Shown: in pieces, positions 60,361 to 64,000 of the stretch
Numbering within the stretch: position 1 is the first letter of the stretch
How the letters are laid out: every line of letters begins with the position of its first letter
Source: Oscillospiraceae bacterium
GTDB taxonomy: Bacteria; Bacillota; Clostridia; Oscillospirales; Ruminococcaceae
DNA length: 64,000 nt
Assembly (NCBI GenBank): GCA_017513135.1
Contig: JAFWDH010000022.1
Coordinates: 62,001 to 126,000 of the forward strand
Direction of reading: 5' to 3'
Translations under genes and position numbers: made by a program
The notes under the pieces: generated by a model
What the model was told of the DNA's origin: nothing
The model's database searches: none
The model's input: only the letters and a program-made list of their open reading frames with translations

Positions 60361-61068
60361 TCAGTTGAGCACACCGCCGCAGAATTCGCATGTTCCGTTT
60401 GCAGTAGGCGTTGTAGTCGCTCCGCAGTGAGGACATGTGACCGGTTTTCTGGGAGCGCTGCTGTCGCGGACCTCCTGCCTCAGCTGAAGCAGGATCTCCT
60501 TTATCTCGGTGCACATTTCCTGATATGAAGCATATTCAGCACTTTCCTTGTCTTCAACGAGCCTGTCGTTGATCTGGAACTCCATCTCATTGAAGTAGGG
60601 GTTGTTGACGTTGATCGTTACGTAAAAATCGTAATCATATTTATAGCGCTTGGGTACGTAACTCTCTTTCTTGCCGTCGGGCATCTCCCTCATTATCTCG
60701 GACTTGCTTTCACTGACCCTGTTTGAGCAGCCGGTGACATCAGCAAAATCCAGAACGTCCGGATTTGCATTCTGCAGGCTGCTGGAAGAAGTCACCATGA
60801 ATTTCTTGGCATCTTCATCCAGATACACCTTGTATCTGTCGCCGAGCACTCTGGTGGTATGAAAAGCTGCCACAGCCTCTTTGTTTGCCTCGCGGTATTC
60901 AAGCTGCTGTCTGATCTGCTCCACGGTAGAACTGCGTCTCTCTGAGAACCAGGGGGAAAGCTTTGCAGCACAGTTCTTGCACAGATTACCGTCATCGAGC
61001 TTCCTGTTTCCGAAAAGACCGATCTTTTCTCCGCATATACTGCAGTATTTCTTGTCAAAAAGTCCCAT
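60361..61068 (-). CDS. DUF4428 / zinc-ribbon protein
   Basis: 235 residues. N-terminal zinc ribbon CSICGEKIGLFGNRKL with CKNCAAKL (the DUF4428 pattern), a middle beta-rich domain (YKVYLDEDAKKFMVTSSSSL and on, resembling the short pleckstrin-like domains attached to such ribbons) and a C-terminal zinc ribbon CPHCGA with CEFCGG. No membrane segment. Lies between the SPFH and zinc-ribbon membrane genes on the same strand, implying a shared cytoplasmic adaptor role. Ribosome site AAGGAG. Confidence 0.85.
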   Translation of the reverse strand: MGLFDKKYCSICGEKIGLFGNRKLDDGNLCKNCAAKLSPWFSERRSSTVEQIRQQLEYREANKEAVAAFHTTRVLGDRYKVYLDEDAKKFMVTSSSSLQNANPDVLDFADVTGCSNRVSESKSEIMREMPDGKKESYVPKRYKYDYDFYVTINVNNPYFNEMEFQINDRLVEDKESAEYASYQEMCTEIKEILLQLRQEVRDSSAPRKPVTCPHCGATTTPTANGTCEFCGGVLN

Positions 61069-61094
61069 TCCGATTCTCCTTAAGGATAAAAGAT

Positions 61095-61123
61095 GCTGCC
61101 CCGCCCCAGAAGGACGGGGCAGC
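61095..61123 (-). terminator. GC-rich hairpin between the SPFH and DUF4428 genes
   Basis: GCTGCCCCG / CGGGGCAGC with extra pairing inside, 14 bases after the SPFH stop; followed by ATCTTTTA on the minus strand, a poor T tract. Likely a partial terminator or an mRNA processing site that lowers expression of the distal genes. Confidence 0.6.
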
Positions 61124-61137
61124 GATTTAAGAACAGA

Positions 61138-62361
61138 TTATCTTACGATATCCTCTTCGTTGAAGGGATCGCCGCAATTCGGGCAGAATTTGGGAAGATT
61201 ATTGGGATCCGAGGGCACCCATCCGCAGTTGTTGCACTTGTACTGGGGGGCTTCCTCAGGCTTGGGTGTTCCGCAGTTTGTGCAGAACTTGCCCTGATTG
61301 AGGGTTCCGCACTTTGTGCAGTTCCAGCCGACAGGCTGTGCCGCGGGCTGTCCTGCAGCCGCGCCCATATTGTAGAGAGCAGCGGGATTGACTCCGGCAG
61401 CCTGATTGACCATATTGTATCCCATGAATCCGACAGCCGCGCCGCCTTCGTTCTTGGCTGCGTCCTGAATGGCGTTGGATGTTGCTCCGACCCACTGAGC
61501 CGCTGCCATGGAAGGATCCTTGAACACAGCGTTGCGCTGAAGCTCCTTGATGGTGGCTTCGTCAGCCTCATCAGCCTTGATGCTGGATACTCCGATATTC
61601 ATGAGCTCGATTCCGCGGAACTCGCTCCACTTCTGTGAGAGCTCTGCCTTCAGAGCGTCACCGAACTGTGTTGTATAGGCGGGAAGCTGGCTGTACTCGA
61701 TGCCCTGTGCAGATACCTTGGCGAATGCCGGCTGCAGAGCGCTGAGAAGTTCGCTCTTGAGCTGTCCGTCAATAGTATCGCGTGTGAACACACCGCTGAA
61801 GTTGTTGCACACGTTCGTGTAGAACAGTATCGGGTTGGTGATCTTGTAGCTGTACTCACCGAAGCAGCTTACATTCACATTCATTCTGAGGTTGATGTTG
61901 GGATCGATCACCAGGAAAGGAACCTTAGCGGGTGTTCCGTACTTGTTTCCGATGATCTCTTTCGTATTGATGTAGTAAACGCGCTGGTCCTTGGGGGTCT
62001 CTCCGCCGAAAGTAAAGGATTTACCCATATGGAGGAAGATCTCCTTGACGTTATCGCCGAAACTTCCGCCGCCGAAGAAGGAGGGCTCGGTCGAGCTGTC
62101 ATAGACGAATTCGCCCGGTTCGGCGCAGAATTCAACTACCTTGCCCTGATCGACGATAAGCGCGCACTGGCCGTCAGCAACCGCGATGACGGAGCCGCTG
62201 GAAATGATATTGTCGTCCCTGTTACTGGAAACACCCGACTGACGCTTTTTGCCCTTTACTGCAAGAACATCAAAAGGCAGAGCTTCGCAGTAAAAATACT
62301 CTTTCCACTGCTGAGAAAGGGTTGAAGAAGCAGCACTCAGTGCAGCACTAATAAGACCCAT
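61138..62361 (-). CDS. SPFH/Band-7 protein with C-terminal zinc ribbons, YdjI-like
   Basis: 407 residues. SPFH domain (about 20-280), including IISSGSVIAVADGQCALIVD, VYYINTKEIIGNKYGTPAKV and GIELMNIGVSSIKADEADEA. An Ala/Gly-rich linker follows (AAVGFMGYNMVNQAAGVNPA) and then two zinc ribbons: CTKCGT with CTNCGT, and CNNCGW with CPNCGD. No membrane helix, so it is a peripheral, oligomeric membrane-scaffold protein. Homologous to Bacillus YdjI, which works with YdjG/YdjH in envelope stress. First gene of this group; a 17-base-spaced promoter lies upstream. AAAAGGAG precedes the ATG. Confidence 0.9.
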   Translation of the reverse strand: MGLISAALSAASSTLSQQWKEYFYCEALPFDVLAVKGKKRQSGVSSNRDDNIISSGSVIAVADGQCALIVDQGKVVEFCAEPGEFVYDSSTEPSFFGGGSFGDNVKEIFLHMGKSFTFGGETPKDQRVYYINTKEIIGNKYGTPAKVPFLVIDPNINLRMNVNVSCFGEYSYKITNPILFYTNVCNNFSGVFTRDTIDGQLKSELLSALQPAFAKVSAQGIEYSQLPAYTTQFGDALKAELSQKWSEFRGIELMNIGVSSIKADEADEATIKELQRNAVFKDPSMAAAQWVGATSNAIQDAAKNEGGAAVGFMGYNMVNQAAGVNPAALYNMGAAAGQPAAQPVGWNCTKCGTLNQGKFCTNCGTPKPEEAPQYKCNNCGWVPSDPNNLPKFCPNCGDPFNEEDIVR

Positions 62362-62433
62362 TTTGTTTCTCCTTTTCGAATAATAATTAAATTATACGGA
62401 TAAGGCGTAACACCTTAATCTTTCACTGCAAGG

Positions 62434-62462
62434 ATTATATCATAACTTAATCAACAGTTTAA
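62434..62462 (-). promoter_or_regulatory. Promoter of the SPFH gene group
   Basis: On the minus strand TTAAAC, a 17-base spacer and a perfect TATAAT with a TGA extension, 72 bases before the SPFH start. Confidence 0.65.
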
Positions 62463-62737
62463 CCATCAGGAATTATAAAATAACTATGAATATCGGCACA
62501 TTTTCAGCGCAATACAGCATCTTTTTTTCTGTTCATGAAGCACTCATATGCCTTATGGACAGCAGGCCTGTGCTCTTTCCTCAGAGTTCATCCCCTGTTC
62601 CGGCCGTGACATGGATCGTGCGAGTGACCGCCCTCTGTCCTGATACGCTTTCCGAATTCTAAGAAAAATGCTCAAAAATCTGTGCATCGTCCTACTCTTT
62701 TTCTGCAGTGTATTCCGCTGTATGTTACTGTTTGTTA
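62463..62737. other. Divergent intergenic region, SPFH / glycogen phosphorylase
   Basis: About 275 bases without a supported gene. Short frames in it have no ribosome sites. A mixed-composition block (62560-62660) is more GC rich than the flanks and could be a gene remnant or a small RNA, but I see no terminator or known motif in it. Confidence 0.4.
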
Positions 62738-62766
62738 TTTATCGGTATACCTGTCTATGCTATAAT
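62738..62766 (+). promoter_or_regulatory. Promoter of the glycogen phosphorylase gene
   Basis: TTTATC (62738-62743), a 17-base spacer and TATAAT (62761-62766) with a TGC extension, 40 bases before the TTG start. Confidence 0.6.
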
Positions 62767-62805
62767 TTTCTGCAGTCTTATATTTAAAACTAAGGAGAAA
62801 TAAAA

Positions 62806-64000
62806 TTGTATTCACCCAAACACGAACGAGTTCTTGAAGATATATGCATGCATCTCTGCGGGTGTTCTCTGGATGAGGTAGCGCCGAAACAGGCATACCG
62901 CGTGCTGGCTACAGCTCTCAGGGAAGGTATGGATCAGAGAAATCAGGCGTTCAGGGAGAAGGTAGCCAAGGAGCAGAAAAAGCAGGCTTTCTACCTCTCT
63001 ATGGAATTCCTCGTAGGAACTTCGCTTTACAACAACCTCTATAACTTCGGCCTTCTGGAGGATGCTAGGGAGATCCTCGCAAAGCATCATCTGAACCTCG
63101 ACGATGTGGTGGCGTGCGAGCATGACGCAGGTCTCGGCAACGGAGGACTCGGCCGTCTTGCATCCTGCTATATGGACGCCGCGACGACTATGGATCTGCC
63201 GGTGACCGGTTTTTCGATACTTTATGAATTCGGCATCTTCCGTCAGAGGATAATCGACGGCTGGCAGGTCGAGTTCCCCGACAACTGGCTGGCTGACGGC
63301 GACGTTTGGCTCAGGAAGCGTGAAGAAGACGCTGTTGAAGTCAGGTTCGGCGGAGTTACTCATGAATGGTTCGACAACGGTCATTTCAAGGTCGTCAACT
63401 CAGGATATGACTCGGTACTAGCGATCCCCTATGATCTTTACATCTCCGGCTACGGCACCGATACTGTCAACAGACTGGTCCTCTGGAGCGCAAGCAACCC
63501 CCACAGTTTCGATATGGCGGCATTCGCCAGAGGAGACTATGAGAGCGCCATGTATGAGAGCAACAAGGCTCAGATCATATCCAAGGTGCTGTACCCTTCC
63601 GATGATCACGTGGCAGGAAAAAAGCTGAGGCTGCAGCAGCAGTACTTCTTCGTTTCCGCCTCGCTTCAGAGCATACTGACAGAACATCTTCAGAAATACA
63701 ACACTCTCGATAACCTCCCCGACAAGGTAGCTATCCATATAAACGACACCCACCCCGCTCTATGTGTGCCGGAACTGATGAGGCTCCTGATGGACGAGTG
63801 CGGACTTGGCTGGGATGAGGCGTGGGACCTGACCTGCAGGACCCTCTCCTACACAAACCATACCGTTATGGCCGAGGCTCTTGAGCATTGGCCCTGCGAT
63901 CTGTTTGAGTCTCTGCTTCCGAGACTGTATTCCATCGTCAAGGAGATCAACCGCAGACTTATGGAGAAGATCACGGTCTTTTATCCCAATGATCCCGGAA
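62806..64000 (+). CDS. glgP: Glycogen/maltodextrin phosphorylase (partial)
   Basis: The frame opens at a TTG (62806) with AAGGAG 9 bases upstream and continues past the window edge; 398 codons are visible, about half of the usual 750-840. GT35 features: YLSMEFLVGTSLYNNLYNFG, the conserved DAGLGNGGLGRLASCYMDA, PVTGFSILYEFGIFRQRIID, and QQYFFVSASLQ with HINDTHPA. The pyridoxal-phosphate Lys lies beyond the edge. It releases glucose 1-phosphate from alpha-1,4-glucan. Together with the GH13 hydrolase this indicates storage-glycan or maltodextrin use. The coding frame is clean with no stop. Confidence 0.93.
   Translation, partial: MYSPKHERVLEDICMHLCGCSLDEVAPKQAYRVLATALREGMDQRNQAFREKVAKEQKKQAFYLSMEFLVGTSLYNNLYNFGLLEDAREILAKHHLNLDDVVACEHDAGLGNGGLGRLASCYMDAATTMDLPVTGFSILYEFGIFRQRIIDGWQVEFPDNWLADGDVWLRKREEDAVEVRFGGVTHEWFDNGHFKVVNSGYDSVLAIPYDLYISGYGTDTVNRLVLWSASNPHSFDMAAFARGDYESAMYESNKAQIISKVLYPSDDHVAGKKLRLQQQYFFVSASLQSILTEHLQKYNTLDNLPDKVAIHINDTHPALCVPELMRLLMDECGLGWDEAWDLTCRTLSYTNHTVMAEALEHWPCDLFESLLPRLYSIVKEINRRLMEKITVFYPNDPG

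Noticed and set aside
62570-62610. GAGGAAAG-like string on the minus strand, reminiscent of RNase P RNA
   Set aside because: Only this octamer matches; none of the flanking RNase P core sequence is present.
1-64000. Search for tRNA, rRNA, CRISPR, IS or phage genes
   Set aside because: No T-loop consensus in tRNA context, no repeat-spacer pattern, no transposase or integrase motif and no phage structural gene found on either strand by reading.

Overview
The window looks like an ordinary chromosomal stretch of an anaerobic Clostridia-type bacterium (Bacillota), probably a gut or rumen organism. The evidence is: AAGGAG-type ribosome binding sites, several TTG/GTG starts, extended -10 (TGnTATAAT) promoters, an NfnAB electron-bifurcating transhydrogenase, a desulfoferrodoxin-type regulator, the GGGtGRT/Fe-S scaffold pair, and arabinofuranosidase, amylase and glycogen phosphorylase genes. 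I see no rRNA, tRNA, insertion sequence, prophage or CRISPR array. Genes are densely packed in short operons on both strands and are separated by clear hairpin terminators.

Layout. 1-7044 (minus): DnaJ-type cochaperone (cut by the window edge), a DUF5685-like protein, an EF-G-like GTPase, a degenerate P-type ATPase-like membrane protein and the rRNA methyltransferase RlmB. 7399-9320 (plus): OGG-type DNA glycosylase and an aldo/keto reductase. 9370-15744 (minus): NAD(P)HX dehydratase, short-chain dehydrogenase, ABC exporter, D-2-hydroxyacid dehydrogenase, and the GGGtGRT/Fe-S scaffold pair. 15957-29051 is mostly plus: SecA, a minus-strand XRE regulator, histidine phosphatase, GH51 arabinofuranosidase, NfnAB, XRE-desulfoferrodoxin fusion, Ntn hydrolase and two tandem type-B carboxylesterases. 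29175-34852: class A PBP (minus), QueH (plus), GH13 amylase (minus). 35077-41565 (plus): ZapA-like protein, dUTPase, Maf, truncated MinD-like ATPase, methylglyoxal synthase, HisRS, AspRS. 41667-48485: membrane protein (minus), Mrp/ApbC (plus), then CysRS, RimO, RecX, RecA and Nth (minus). 48610-49878: RarA (plus). 49932-57669 (minus): a tightly overlapping three-gene operon with a 1947-residue multidomain membrane protein, an ABC-transmembrane-like protein and a sugar nucleotidyltransferase. 57787-62361 (minus): SPFH, DUF4428, zinc-ribbon and TPM-domain proteins resembling the Bacillus ydjGHI envelope-stress genes. 62806-64000 (plus): start of glycogen phosphorylase.

The most unusual content is a set of apparent pseudoenzymes and remodelled envelope proteins. 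These are a P-type ATPase fold without its phosphorylation motif, an EF-G relative without the NKxD guanine-specificity motif, a giant protein with an inactivated amidase domain fused to about 900 residues of charged coil and a membrane domain, and a MinD-like protein that ends where the membrane-targeting helix should begin, in what looks like a collapsed mre/min cluster. Several envelope proteins (P-type-like, PBP, the 187-residue membrane protein) carry long acidic, low-complexity cytoplasmic heads, and the ZapA-like protein carries a similar tail.
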